A DNA stretch of 64,000 nucleotides from Hymenolepis diminuta (GCA_900708905.1 CAADRB010000015.1:949487-1013486), one strand, 5' to 3'; positions 40,976-55,257 are shown, counted from the first letter of the stretch. The notes: generated by a model not told the origin, from the letters alone. A program made the numbers and translations.

Positions 40976-43900
40976 CTAATGAAGATAGCGAAGAATGTAG
41001 TAATCGTGAAAGTACATGTAGACCGCTAGGGGCTGTCCAACGATTAGTGTTAGCCACACAGCCATGTTACCGAGCTTTCCGCCCTTCGGACAGTAATGAT
41101 GGACCAGAAGTGCATAGGGCTGCTGACCCAACATGCCCAAAAAGGCCCACATTCGAGGCATTTTCAATGGAACTGATACCATGAACTCGTGAAAGAAGGC
41201 ACTCACAAAGAAGACAACACAGGCGGCTGTGAATCTAGTGTAACCGCGGATTAGCAAGGGTTTGTAAATGTGTCTAAAAATAAAGAAAAGGGATAACCAT
41301 TTCACGTTAGCAGTAATCATTGGAAAAAGGACAAAGGCTTTATTGTTCATAATTTTGATTTAACATTTAATTCTCAACCAATTCTGTGCCATAATTTAGA
41401 AGGAGACTTTGAGTGCAAGTAAGTGTTTTTATTGATACTCAGTATGGGTTCTGATACATTATGTACTCAGATTATATTAGATTACAGCTTTACTAAGAAT
41501 CAAGAGTCGGAAAATGTTCGTGTTGAAGCTATTAAAACGGAACCCATTTTAACAGCCACCATGGATTACATTTCTCCATCTGGATTGCCTTTAACTTAAC
41601 TGCGGAGTAACTGAATCATATTTATTGGCACACATTTACTGATTGGTTCTAGCCAACATGAGGAATGGTGAGTTTCCCATCAGTGTCTCTAGAATAAACT
41701 CCCTTTTCCTAAAAGCAAATATTTTAAATATTGGCACTGAGGATTTTTTCAAAATTTAAACTTGTATTTGGATAAATTTAAATAAATTAAAATAAATTTC
41801 TTATCTCTTTAAATAAGTTAAGAGTGTTCAAGTTTGCACAAAATGAACTATGTTGAAGTTTTGATAGGAACATTAGTGAAAGAATATATTACCGGCGACA
41901 CCACCGATGCACTGGGATATTCCACGTTGACCAAAATGCACTAACTGAATCAGCGTTCCTACATGGAGAAGGAAAAGGAAGCATAATGTATTAGTTTAGT
42001 TTAATTTTAAATTAAAATAATGTCTCTATGGGTTTTAAGCACAGTTCTTCGTCATTATTGATGAAATCAAAGGAGATGCTTTGCCACTGATGATAAAGCA
42101 AGAGTTTTAGTTGAATTTCATGAAGTTTACTAATTATTACGGTTAGAAGAACTAAACTAATAAATTAAGGAATGTTAATTGATAATAACTGGGGTTTTTG
42201 AGATATCTTACTTTCTTCTCGAAGCTATGCATCTCGCAGTACAATTGGCACTTCCAATACAGGCATCAACTGACCATTTTAATACATTTAAATGGACTAA
42301 ATAACAGTTTCTTTTCAAATGCACAGCTGGATAACAGCAACGACATTTCAAAGGTAAATTACGAATCCAGATTGATGTAAATGCTGTACATATGAAAAAC
42401 AATTATTATACATGTTGTTCTAGAAGCCTTTGATATTTACCACAATATAAAAGTACGAACAGCACATACAAGGTGCGTAAGACATCTGAGGGCACCTTAC
42501 GCACTTTTAGAAAAACGGAAAATGAGATTGTTAATGCTTGAAACTTAAAATTTGTTCTAACGAAACAAATAAACATATTAACCAAAGTTTTATTCTGTAT
42601 ATCCTCCTTCAAATTCTATCACACACTCAATTCGACTCTGAAGGCGACTACGTGCTTTCATCAAGTGGACTTTGTTAACGTCCTCCATTCTTCAAGCTAT
42701 TACCTCCATCAGAGAGAAGGATTTGGTGTTATGGGAATGCTTATTAACTTCCATTTCAACCACTTCCCGCCCCATATCACATACAATAATTCAAAGGATT
42801 GAGGTCTGGTGAGTAGTTAGGAGACCATAAGTTTGGTGTAACATGAAAATTCTCGACCATCCAATCCTGGGTTTGGAGAATTTTATGAGATGGAGCCGAA
42901 TCTTATTGGAAGACATAGAAGGTCCTCCTCCATTGGCTACACCATCTATCCAAGGCACCTTAATAACAGTGATTTGATGAGTCTCCACATGGGCATCTGC
43001 ATCTGCATCTGCATCTACATTGACTCTATGGCCCCGTGGAAAAAACGGAGGAGTCATGATGTGCCCCTTCCTCACTGCTAACAACGACAACACCAAAAAA
43101 TGCCACTCTTGCTAAAGATTTCGTGCGTATGACAGTTGAAATTTTAGTGAAGTCTGCCCACACATAGCCAACTTTCACTTTTCTGAATTGACTTTTTGAT
43201 CCTGGTGGAAGTTCTTTCCGTCAGAGTAAAACCAAATACACTCCTCTTCTTCTGAGTGCTTCAATTTGTGTAAATATCATTTGCATGCATTAAACGTTTC
43301 TCTTGAGTCGCTTTGTCCACATAAACTGACCTCGCCTAAGAAGAACGTAGGATTTGTATCCAAGATCTTAATGAACAACATTCCTTATATATTATTGTTC
43401 CTTCAGACACTTGAAGATCTCTGGCAAGATGTCGCACATTGACTTCCTACGATTTTCCTCCATCATTCCATGCTAATGCACTCTTCTCACAAACTCAGGT
43501 GTTCTGGGTGAATGAGTCAGCAGGGACTTGACAAAGCTGTTTCACTTCCTTGTGGCGGCCAATCCATCTCCATTGTTTTCATTCACCAGCTCCTTTTTAA
43601 CTTAGCAGGCGAAAGATCTGGTAATTTGTAGAAATCCTGCAATTTCTAAATTCCTGTGTTTTGCTTTTATGGAAAATATTACAGCATTTCTTTTCATTTC
43701 ATTAGTTATAGTAGTATCTGTCATGAAATCTTCTGATACAAAAATGCATTGTTATCGGGTTAATTTAAATTACAAAAATGTAACTGCCTTCAGATACCCT
43801 ACGCACCCTGTATTAGTGACAAGATAATTTATGGTAATAAACATTTGTAAATAGGAAATGAAAGAAGTGGTAGGACCTTTGCAAATAGGATAATTTTTAC

Positions 43901-46900
43901 GTTAAATTTTGTCTAAATAATTTCTACTCCGATTATGATAAAAATAAATAATTATTTTGATATTCAAAACTCCGATTTTAATATTTTGTTCACAGCGACA
44001 CAAAAATCTATTCAGTCAGAGAAATGCCAATCAAACTGGTTCATCGTCTAAATTTTCCTATGAGAGAAGAAAGAGAGCGAGTTGAATAAAATTAATTAGA
44101 ATTAGTTTCTTATTCTTCCATATTTCTCAACTGCTGCGGCAATTTTGTTTATTTTCAGGTATATCGGCTTAAGCATACAGTACATCAATATTTTATGGAA
44201 AAATGTTTGTTGGCACAACTCTTCGTTGGCATAGTTATATGTTTACTATAAAAGTTTATGAAAGAAAGAAATAGAGGTATAAATGACCCCTATCAATCGA
44301 ATCGCTATCTGTTCCTTCCGGATTATTTTCATGGACTGCTAAATTCCACAAGATAACAATTTTTACAAGAAGCAGATAAATTTACCTGTAATCTTCTTTT
44401 ATTACAATATAAACTAATAGGATAACTTTCAACGAAGTTGAGCTTATGTGATCGAATGAGAGTTCATTCAACAAACAATCACCTTTCTCATAAAAACTGT
44501 GCAATTATTTTTAATGATAAATTTACATTAATATCAGCCATCGTTAGGCGCGCTTAGAGATCTGAAGTGAGCATGACCAGCCTCCAGTTTTCAATCGACC
44601 ATTCAATCAGCTTTGAAATTTGAGTTATTTCATATCTCCTATATTCTAGAGTTCAAAATTGAAACATTAGGTCATTGTGCTTATATCCATCAAATAGCGG
44701 GGTAATGACAATGAAGTGTCCCTTTTGGTGCTGTAACTGATCTTCTCTGCTTTTCATAATCAACAGTCCACCTACTTTATACGTTTTCACGTTGCCTATC
44801 ATTATCAAAATTGATCACATTCGTTAATAATAATATTTCATCTTTACTTACCACCAGTCTTCGTAGAAGCTCCGATCAGCAAACTTCATCAACTCAGCCT
44901 GGACGTTGAGGAATGAATGGAAGAGAGCGTAGAAGCCCAGCAGCCAGATGATGTGGTTTGGAATGGCTATGGTCAGCAGTCTTTCCAAAGTATAGAGCCA
45001 ACTAGATCGGATGAAAGGAGTGACGGAACTCTTTAGACCTGGAGCCATCCACTGCTGGATCAACATCACCATAACTTGAACGAGACAGATCTGAAATAGA
45101 AGAGGAAGAACGACTATAATCCTATTGTGACTATGCTAGTTTCATTTCACTCGAAGAGATACTTTATATTCTAATACTTGAATATTCAAGCAAACTTTCC
45201 GGTTTATTTGGTTGATAGAATAAATTAATGTAAAAGTCATCTTAAAAACAGCGGGAATATTTTAAAACGGCTCATCTATTTAATATAACGCCAGAATGCA
45301 TTGTAGTAGACGGAGTAATCGATCGGAAGGTAAGGTAATTCAGTCGATGGAGATCGGAATTATCTCTCATTCTCTACTCAATTCAAAATGAATAACATAT
45401 TATTATTTTTGAAGTTACCTAGTATTCGTATGATACCTCTCTCTGGAATGATCAAAACTGGGTAAGTTTCATTTCAGAAATTTAAAAAATATAGATTTTA
45501 TACCAGGAATAGGAATGACGTTTTAACAATTTAGTCAAACCTGTCTTTTATAAAACTCAAAGTATATAGAATTTGGACAGTATGTTCATGAAACTGTAGT
45601 CTCTTCAACTGGCCTTATTTCTGTAAACATTCACACGTACTGAATAGCATTACAATACACTTTTCGCATGAATTCCCTCAACATAAGGCTTAACCATTTC
45701 AGATATCAAAATAGCCTTTTTAGAATATTTCAAATAACCCTGATGAATTTATTAATACATCGTTCCAATTATCTTTGCCCGACTTTTATTCCACCTATCT
45801 GTGAAGCTTGGCCGCATCAATATTCATAAACCATGTCATTCTGATTTCCCATATAATCGGGGAGATGATGATTAAATGGGGCAAACCCGATCAAACTTTA
45901 AACTGAAAAGTAGTTAATCAGATGATCCTGGAATCTGGATGACGTAGAGTATATTGTTTAGGAACTGAAGTTTAGAGAACAAGACAAATTTCTTTTTTAT
46001 CAGTAATAATGTCAACTAAGTGAATTAGTTAATAGTTAATAATGCATATATATTCAGAGCAATCCCATGATGAAATCATAAAGTCTCTCGATGGAAATTC
46101 CTAACTGTGGTAGAGATACTCGAAATTATATGAAGTAATAATCAAAGCGTTGAGATACCTCCTAATGTGAATGACACTTCAAGAGTTACTTGTTGATAAA
46201 TAATAAGTTTCTGAGCCTATATGCTAGTACCGCCTTTATTTAGAACCAGAAAATCGAATCCTAATTACTTACTTACCAGTCTTCACGATATAATGTTTGA
46301 TAGTTCGGAATTTCATGATCTGATTCCTGGGTTTCTGGGTGACTTATTGTTCTCAGTATTTAGGGCATATTGAATAACTGATTGAAATGAATGCTTGATC
46401 ATGTCGTCGGGATAAGTGTATTATCATTTTATATTAGCAAAATGTCTTTATAAAGGCAAAGCTCAATGAAGTTCATTTATGCTGAGTCAAGGTGACAAAA
46501 ATGTTAATTAATGGGTGATGGAAATACTCGATAGTCCCGTATTTCAAGTAAAAAGTACATCAGATCCAGTATGCGGGGTTTAAATTTGTGAAATAGATAG
46601 GCCGTCACTAATATAAACACTATCTTTAGCGAACATTTAGGGCTGGGTATTCGTGCCTTTTGAATCAAGGAAGAATGTTGTTGGAAACATAAACAAATTC
46701 GATGGATCACAAACGATAGTAAATCGTTAATCCGTCCAAAACAGGCTAATAGTTATGTGGAGTATTTAGCTGATTAGAAGTCTTTACCAAAGGAACTCAA
46801 ACATTTAATTTCCATTCTTTGTGTTCGCCTTTTTCAATATAAAAATCATTCTTGAAATATGTTAACTATTCAAAGCGTTACCGCGAAAAGGTACATTTTC

Positions 46901-49900
46901 AATTATATTGATCGATTTAATGAAGGTAACATTAACAGTCATCGGAAAACTTGCTTAGCATTTATCTGTGAGCCACTTGTGCTATCTACTATGACTTTGT
47001 TTACGTTAACTAACATGACACCGCTCCAAGTATATAAGCAAAGTTGTATGGGTACTTTGCTACTTAGCCTCGAAAAAAATGTTGAAAAGAATAATGAAGA
47101 GTTAGTGAAATCGAACTATTTAATCCAGTTTTCTGTCGAGGTAATGAGCTACATTTCATTCTGCCGATGACTAATTCTTCTGCCTTCGAACAGATTATCG
47201 ATTTTTCCTCGATATCCGTCTTTTGCATATTGAACTTAAGTTTCTTATTTGACCAGATTTTTAGGTAAACATTTAAGAAACAGCCACATATCCACTGTCT
47301 CCTACTAATATTAATACTCTCTGTTTCCTTTTTTTAATATTGAAATTCGCAAAGACTGAAAGCGCAACAGCTTACCAGGTTCTTAATTCCATAAACTGAT
47401 TTCATTTTGGCTATAACCTTTACATAACGGAGTGTATGATGGAATTGAACTATTAAAAAAGATGTCTCATGCGCATCAACGAAGATGATGATGGAAAGCT
47501 AATAGCTTTATTCTAAATGATTTGAATCAAGGAAGCCATAAAATTTAGAGTAAAATCAATTTGAGAGAACGCCGACTAGAATAGCCATGGTATCTCCCTA
47601 AGTCGATCAACATTCATATCAATATGTGGATGAACGCTACTCCTGGCAATCTGACAGCGGTGAATTGACCAGCATAAGTTGACAGAATTAAGACAATTTT
47701 TATTCCTATACACTGCTGCCTTGTCTCTTTAGGTCTGTGTCAATTGTAGGAAATATATGTTGACAGAAACAGGGCTTATTTTACAATACATCATAATAAA
47801 AAAACAAATTAATAAGAGGTCATACATATTTCCAGATAGATAGTTAAGATGAGCATATGAACGTCGGCCGAATTAAAGGTTACAAACGCTAATCAGAATC
47901 ACTTAAAAATAGAACTTCATACTTACCAATTCAAGCATTCTTTTAAGAAGAAATCGTTTGCGAATTGTAAAGGTTCGAGGAAAATTCAGTTCGTAGCATA
48001 GAGTGGGTGCAAGCATGAAGTAATAGAGATCATACAGGGTCAGATTATCCGGATATTCGGTTATGTTAAGGACGATTTTATTTAAAGCCACTTCGTCTAA
48101 GTCCGAAATCACATCATCTTCCTCTTTTTGTTCCGCCTCAGGCTTCTCAACGATTTTTCCATCTACTGTATCCTCATGATTTGATCCGGAACGATTCAGA
48201 GATGATGATTTCAGTACCACTGGTTCCTTAATGGTGCTCATTGCACGGGCTATTAAATAAATATGAGAAAATAAGCAACATCTAGGATTGTCAAAAATAT
48301 TGTCAGGGCATCAAAAAAGGCTACTCAAGACCGCAGAGTATAGGCGATGTCCATGTTTTGTGTAATCTACCACTTTGTTACTCTTATAAACCTCGATAAC
48401 TTTTCAATTTATCTTGCCTTGCCAATGAGATGTTCTCTAATAAATCCCTACTTAGACAACAATTCCCATACTAGCATTCTTTTCGTTGACAAGAGATATA
48501 CAAGCGCTTTCTGTTTACGATTTCTTTACAGTTATTCCGAACCTGACAAAAGAGCGGGTTTTTAAGTGATCCACCGATGATTTGACCTTCACCAATCAAC
48601 TGTAAGAAATCACTTCTATCACTAAGGCTAATAAATTATTTTAGAGAGACCGCAATTGCTATTTCTTCGAAATAAGAGAGAACTTAAAAAGGTTTTAACG
48701 AAATTTAAAGAATTCTAATTTTAAGCAATTTTAATAACGCAAATGGTGGAACCTTCTTCTTTAAGAAGAAAGGTTCTACTTCTAGTCATTAATATGAGAT
48801 TTTTTGAGCTTAAGTTTTCCACTTATAGAGGTAGTATATAAACAGGTCGGAACTAATTCATCAGAGTAAAGTAGAAAACATCACTGAATTGTGTTCTGCA
48901 ATCATACATCGATAAACCAATAAGAATGGCCTTTAAAAATCTCCTAATCCAATTTTCCTTAATTCTCATTCTCACAATCACGAACGATTTAATCAGCTCT
49001 TCTGCTCAATAAAAGAAATTGTCTGGCTCCATCCCCCCAAATAGAAGAAATTTTAGAAAAACACCTTTATAATTGGCGTAAACATTGACGGTCCCAGTTG
49101 AATCGGACTGGATTTTAAGTAATATAAGAATTATTACAACTAGTTAAAATTTTGTCTATGGTAAAACTATTTACTTAACCCATTTAGGATAATCACGCAT
49201 GTTTATTTGTCAAGTGACAAAGGACCTTTTAAGGAGAATGTGAATTCTGTCCACAATTCGTATTTAACCCAAGTAAATGCAAGCATCTTTAATTATTTCT
49301 ATTAACTCAGCTTTTTTAAATGTCATTTAATTAAAAATTAAAGGTCTAGTTTTGTCGATGAAGTCGTTAAAAATCGTATAACACAAGTTATTTTGGCTAA
49401 TAAACTATTTTGATTTTGAGTTAAAAGCATTTAAACAGTAAAACAAACTTCAGTGAGTGAAACAGAGTATTTATCTTGGTTGTGAAAAGTAATGGCCGTA
49501 TTTTTTTCATTTGTTGATTGTCTACCTTATTAACAAACAACATTATAATCTGTTGATCCAAAATTTAAAGAACTGGCCAAAACGAAAACTTATCATCCCA
49601 GAGCTCATCTAGTTCATCGGTCTTGACACTGCCATCAACTGGTATCAATATCATATTCTTGCATTCTTCATTACGAACCCATTAATAAAAATGCCAGAAA
49701 CTGTTTACTCGAGTGAAGGAAGTACCTTGGATTCGCTTTTGATGATAAGCTCACATCCTGTTAAACTTCCATTTGACCAGTATTAATCACTGTCATTGGC
49801 CATCCACATCAAAGCGATGAGCATCAAGCACGTAACTTATGAAAATTTTATCCTCATATATAGTTTGCACAAATCTTAGATTTGTAAGTTTTATTTGCAG

Positions 49901-52900
49901 ATTTCCTTATCTAATGTCGCCTATTTACTCTATCCGGCTTAAAAAATAGAATTTCCATGATGCGACTTAAAGTCCCTTTATCAACTTACTTGACGGATTT
50001 AATTTAAGTAAATGTGAACTCACTTGCTCTTCCAAGAGCAGCATTCTCCTTTTTGCGTTTAAGCACGGAATGATCTGCCGCGAGAAGTTGTTTCTTCTCC
50101 TTGATAGGATTTCTGCGGGAGTTATTTTCTGCTGCTCTGCACCAAGAATTGACTTGAGCGTAGGACCAGAGTTTGAGAAAGACGATTGTGTAGAGAATTG
50201 TGCAGGGACACGAAAAGTCTATAAAGAATCAATAAAAAGGTGATTTTAGAAGGTGGTCACCTTCCCTCTTGAACGATATTACATTTTTATCAATCAGTAT
50301 TTCGATGAGGAATCCGAGGTCTTGTCAAAAGACTTAAGGCATTTAAACTTCAGTAATAAAGTAAGCCTTCGTCAACATTTAGAAGTAATCAGGTTGACAA
50401 AGAATGTAAAAATTTGAAATTATCAATTTAATGGACATTTTCTCTCTTCAGATGCCGGAGAACCGATCTTCAAATAAACTGAGGATGTATATTTTGGTCT
50501 CATTGACTTGAGATGTCAGTACATAACATATATGATATATTAATGTTTGGTTGAACTCTTTGTTTATAATAAAAGTGAAGATCAAAACATAGAGAATGAT
50601 CTTTAAATTTTACCTTGTTCCATGTATTGACCTAAATATACGGTTTTTAGCTCCCACTGTTTATGAAAGTGCAGGGTGTGCGCGTTTGTACTTTTTAATT
50701 TTGAGGTCATAAGAGAGAAGCTTGAAAACCGCTTGTAATTTCAATTATTAATTAAAGTAGTGAATCTGAAACACGTAAAATGCAAGAAAATTCGTTTTAG
50801 TTATGAAAAATGGATGAAGTGAGGTGAGATGAAACCGACTTATACTTATAGCCGACTTTTGCTATTCGAAAAATGAAAGTAACGTTACTGCCCTATCACT
50901 TTAGCTTTCTCAATTTTGGGTGTACACGTTCATCTGCTATCAGACGAATCAAAATCAGTTAGTGTTAAGCACATTATCGAAAATACGTACAAACAATAAC
51001 CGTGAAAACCGATATCTATGACATTCGTCCTCAAAACTAATGGAACGCTCTCGAATTTCTAAGCATGTGAAGCTATTTAAGGGAGGGACCGATAGTAACT
51101 GAAGCTATGTATATGGAAAACTAACATACTTCTTTCTAATTTATATCAGTGAAACAATTTTTTGAGCAGATAAATTTTACAACAGATTTAAATATACTGA
51201 AATGAAATGGGATTGAAACGCTATTTTAAATAATTGGAGTATTGCAACATCTTATTTAATGTTTCCTCCTCAAACAGTTCTACTTCAGCTTCCATTCTCT
51301 ATAGTTCGTTCAAACTTTAAAAAGAACAGAAAGTTTATGATTAAGAGGAGAAAAAAGAAAAAGAACTCCAGAGCAAAAATCAAAGATGAAACACAATGAT
51401 GGCGTTGGCAGAAATTCACGGAAAAATAAACGCAGTCTTGTATTTTAATTAATCAAACTACAAAATATTTTACTTATCAAGAAGCGGCAAATTTCATCAA
51501 ACGAAACTCTTTAATTAAACTTATTATCCAATAATAAATCCGGTTAGCTCAAAAGTATGATTGAATTAAACTAATAACTGAGAGGCAAGATAAAAAACAA
51601 ATCGCTTCTATCACCCCTTTTGTTTATTCGGTTCGTACCTAACAATTGTACGTTTTTTGCTTTGCAATGATGATAATAATTGAACCACGTAGAACTGTAA
51701 AAAAGCCAGATAATGTTCCTAACTGAAGTTTAAGAAAAACCAAATGCTATCAAATACAAATTAGAAAATATTCCAGATTTCCTTTTTTTAAATCATTCCT
51801 TCTCATTAATCGATTAGTTCATCTTCAGTCATGAAAATATAAACTAAAGTTACATGTACTTCAAGTTGTTGGTAATTTAAAAGCTAGATAATTACCGCTA
51901 TTTTGTCTTAATGTGAATGTTATGAGAGGATGCGCGAAAACCAGTAATCATTATGGACAAATTTAGACCCTTGTCCGATTTTAACCATACATATTATGAT
52001 GGACTTAAAGGTAAACTAATGCGAGAGGATTTCAACTATTTTGTCTGATGGAAATGAAGGTGTTTATTAAGTATATCTATGATGAAAATAAGCTCATAAT
52101 AATGTTGTTCGGTATTTCAGTGATTGTTCTGGGAGGCCCCTCTTCAGTTCATAGATAATGCACTGATTTAGAACCAAATTGGGAAATGTTGTTTTTTGGT
52201 ATGTTCTTAGTGCGTGTCACTAGAAGAAAAATGTATTGGAGCTGTGATTAGCCAGTAAAATTTTCAACCAAAAATGTTAACCTGGTTTCATTTTATACTT
52301 CTTTTCTATCCTCCTGCACTGCTATTGAACCATTTTCCTTTTTCTGCGTTTAGAGACTTTCTCATTACCAAAGTCAAAAGATCTTTTTTCTCCAATCATG
52401 ATCAATAGTACGATGACTTTATCGTCGAAAGGCTATTAATATTTATCTTAACTAAGTTGAACAAGATGGACTTCAAAAATTTCTTCTCAAAATTATTCGA
52501 CTAGAACCTCAGACAACTGATACAAATAAAGTGAGCAAAGTGGATCTATATTTGGATTTCCCTTCTCTCGGATCAACTCAATGTTTACTGCCTACAGCAT
52601 TTGAAGACACATAGACACAACGAGAAGTGGTGCTAAGCACAGAGAAAACCGCGTGTTTGTACGTATTTGCGACTCCAGCGATCAGCATGTGTGCAGATAG
52701 GTCTGACAACAAGCGTGCTTACTTCTTTATCATTTTATTCTCGCTTATACCCCATAGGCCAGTAGCTTGTTATCGCACGTGCCTGCTTAAACGTGAAGTT
52801 AAAATCAAGTATGATTTTTGAGAAGTCAATATTGCCGTAAATAAATATCATGCACAAGCATACCTGATCAGTTAATTTTTATACAATTTAGAGAACTATC

Positions 52901-55257
52901 TAAATTGTATAACTAACTACCGAGTTTCATCCTTGTCAAATGCTAAATGTCAAGCAGTTCCAAATTATGAAATGAATGTAGGATTCATCTTTTCTTATCG
53001 ATTATCATACTCCTGAAGCTCAGCGTCTTTTCGTTCCTGTTTTTATTGATTCGTTATAATAAGTCTATTTACTCATAGATCGTATTAAAAATACGATTAT
53101 GTACAAGGAAGTATGGCGACAAATACTAGCATATTTAATTGAGATACTCGCATGTACTTTTGCCCTTACTATTGAACTTGATTTCTTTTGAAGATTTGAA
53201 TTCACGTTTCATACCGTACGGCATTAACAGCATAGCTGCCTACCTTGCTAGCATTCATAAGATAAGTCCAATGCCTGAGTTTATGCATCTGACTAACGCC
53301 CATTGCTCCGAATTTGAAAAACACTGTTGTATCTGAAATAGCATTTGCAGATAATAGTTAATTGATTATAAAGGCAGAACTTTGAGGTAAAAATATTTAA
53401 TGATAGAAATTGACGCCACTAGAGCTTAAAGAGTGTTCTCCAGAATGTATGAAGCAAAAGAAAAGATATTCTTTATAAAAACTTTCAATCAGGAAGTTAT
53501 ACGTTTGTAAATTTACTTAAAACACAAAATAAAACAAAGACACTGGCATCACTGATGCTAAAAATCTTAAAGATCGATTGAAAAAATGAACCAAAGACAA
53601 TGATATAAAAAATATTTACTCATAAGAAAATTTTTACAATATGACAACACACTAGAGGTATATGATAATAAATGCTTTTTCAAGTCATTTCTATGAATAA
53701 ATAAAATAATTTCATTCATTTATAGATAAGAATGACATTTTCATAAGAATATAATGAAAAACAGAATTTAATTGAAATAGGAACGTGTTTTTCTCCTTCT
53801 AAGGTTGGAGAGTAATAGAACACCGAACTTATTTAATAGATTTGTGAATTATTTAATGCTATCGTAATTTATAGGAAAGGCAATAAAAATATCAGGTTCA
53901 GTTTGAAAATATTAAAAGATCGATCAATAATCTCAACGTCAATGCGACAAAAATTAACACCATATGAAATGAAAGATTACAAAATCTAACTAACTTTTAT
54001 TCAACGAAAGACGAAAAGTGTGAATTATTTTGTAACGTGAATAATCCAATCCACTGGAGTATACATTATTGATGCGACTAATATTTTGATAATAGTCTCA
54101 GAAGGGAAAACTTAAGGCGGTTAAACGACTCATAATTGTATGGTAATGAGACATTCTGTAACTAAGCATATGAAATCGTTAATAGATGGTGTAAGCACAA
54201 GTTTATATTCACTATATTTTCACAATCATACATTTCACATACGGATTCGAACAATGTGTTTATCCAAAAAATATTCTGAACTGAATTTTATTAAGTGAAT
54301 GTAGCTTCTAACATTTCAAACCAATAGAGTTATACAAACCAAAAATACAGTAATGAAAAGTAACAGTAATGTATGTTTTTTATCAACATTTTAATTTGCA
54401 AGCATCTCACTTTCCAGTAAATGAAAACAGAATGCTGGAAACTTTTCTTTCAACTCAGACCACTTTTGGTTGAAAAAAGTCTATGCAGTTAGTCTGTGTC
54501 AGCGCTTCGTGGAGTTGAACGAGGAAATACGTGTTAAAATATCAATATAATAATGGCAAGCAAATAAAAACTTACAAGGGCTCCAGTCATTAGAGAGGAT
54601 GACGATAGTTGGGAAGACTATTATGCTGACTAAATTGAGTGATACGAGGGAAAATACAACAATATTTGGTATTTTGAATTTGTGGAAAATTAACTCCAGC
54701 CCATACGCAAAGAGAATGAAAACGTTGGAACCTATAAAAAATGAGTTATTTATTGTTTAAAATAAAGTACGGAATAGAAGTGAGAAGGAATAGTACATGC
54801 AATAATTAGAAATCCACGCCGATGCGCATGTTCACCATGAAGAATATATCGCCATATAAATGGATCCACAATAATGCCATTGCTAAATAAAGGAAAACAT
54901 TACTAGCTGAATAAGGAGGCAGATTGCAAGAATTTCGATACAAAAATATACTTGATCAAATTTTGTAAAGCCATTTTGCCACCGAAAACGAGGAGCATGA
55001 TAAGGCCCCAATTAATAAGACCTCGGAAGTTTGTAAAGCCACTTTCCACACTTAAAAGGGAATCTTTTGTGACATGGACTCTAATTGAATACATAAAAAA
55101 GATTATTTCATGAAATTACTTTTTAATAAGAAATAATGAATATACAAACTTACGGTTGATCAGCAGCCCTCTTTCGCGACATGTCTGTGGCTTTTTTATA
55201 GGCGAAAATATCACCACTACTGAAAGCTCTGCCCATTTTTCGTTTTGAGTCTTTCAT
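40976..55257 (-). CDS. DGAT1: Diacylglycerol O-acyltransferase 1 (complete, nine exons)
   Basis: Exons in coding order: 55154-55257, 54952-55080, 54797-54882, 54576-54731, 50024-50218, 47927-48249, 44852-45090, 41893-41958, 40976-41273. All borders are GT-AG, every phase matches, and the lengths total 1596 bases, giving 531 residues plus stop. DGAT1 is a multispanning ER-membrane MBOAT enzyme that joins acyl-CoA to diacylglycerol to make triacylglycerol. Family marks include '[19 protein letters not shown]' near residue 45, NSWC at 182-185, '[20 protein letters not shown]' from 289, 'CYELNFPR', the acyl-CoA/active-site motif FYEDWW at 406-411, 'WNIPVHRW', and SAFFHE with catalytic His461. It matches DGAT1 rather than sterol acyltransferase in the FYxDWW context, the NIPVH block and the C-terminal part. 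The NSWC-to-YPDN linker is about 103 residues, against roughly 35 in human DGAT1; it is basic, then Ser-rich and acidic. All catalytic residues are intact, so it should be active. Confidence 0.95.
42590..43724 (-). pseudogene. Decayed Tc1/mariner transposase
   Basis: The coding path runs from an ATG at 43724 to a TAA at 42590, about the full length for this transposase type. Recognisable parts are an N-terminal helix-turn-helix-like region ('[15 protein letters not shown]'), a middle block with '[17 protein letters not shown]' and '[11 protein letters not shown]', and the C-terminal signature '[14 protein letters not shown]' containing the last catalytic acidic residue, followed by the 'NKHSHNTKS' and '[10 protein letters not shown]' segments. 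In-frame stops (for example after the helix-turn-helix region and just past the DLNPL block) and frameshifts break it, so it cannot make active enzyme. A short repeat encoding Asp-Ala pairs interrupts the middle block. Confidence 0.85.
42996..43018. repeat. Hexanucleotide repeat (GCATCT)n inside the transposase relict
   Basis: About four tandem copies of a six-base unit (plus strand gcatct) lie within the dead transposase, reading Asp-Ala repeats on the minus strand. This is most simply replication slippage after the element lost function. Confidence 0.8.
45091..47926 (-). other. DGAT1 intron 6 (no further gene seen)
   Basis: This 2.8-kb AT-rich intron lies between exons 47927-48249 and 44852-45090. 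The plus-strand frame at 46859-47170 (103 codons) has no signature, no good context and no splice partners. A pseudo-donor near 46271-46276 resembles the exon 7 donor context but its frame does not fit. Confidence 0.5.
48250..50023 (-). other. DGAT1 intron 5
   Basis: This 1.8-kb AT-rich intron has no recognisable internal gene or repeat. It splits the extended cytosolic or lumenal linker of DGAT1, between its basic and acidic halves. Confidence 0.5.
50219..54575 (-). other. DGAT1 intron 4 (4.4 kb)
   Basis: This is the longest intron of the gene. It is AT-rich. Open frames at 52627-52821 and 53139-53336 have no family signature. I see no transposon ends and no nested gene. Confidence 0.45.

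Larger units (their letters stand above)
42467..43812 (-). mobile_element. Tc1/mariner-type DNA transposon in DGAT1 intron 7
   Basis: Terminal inverted repeats of 26 bases at 42469-42494 and 43785-43810 match at 21 of 26 positions and are flanked by TA on both sides, the target-site duplication of the Tc1/mariner superfamily. The element is about 1.35 kb, a normal size, and encodes a broken transposase on the minus strand. It lies in the intron between DGAT1 exons 44852-45090 and 41893-41958 in the same orientation as the host gene, so it should not disturb the coding sequence. Confidence 0.9.

Noticed and set aside
42890..43081. Plus-strand 63-codon frame with Cys-Ile repeats
   Set aside because: It is the complement of the hexanucleotide repeat in the dead transposase.
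46277..46351. Minus-strand segment ending in a donor like that of DGAT1 exon 7, reading TLYRED before the splice site, as if an alternative FYxDWW exon
   Set aside because: Entering in the phase required by exon 6 it hits a TGA, and the similarity to exon 7 is limited to the donor and a few bases.
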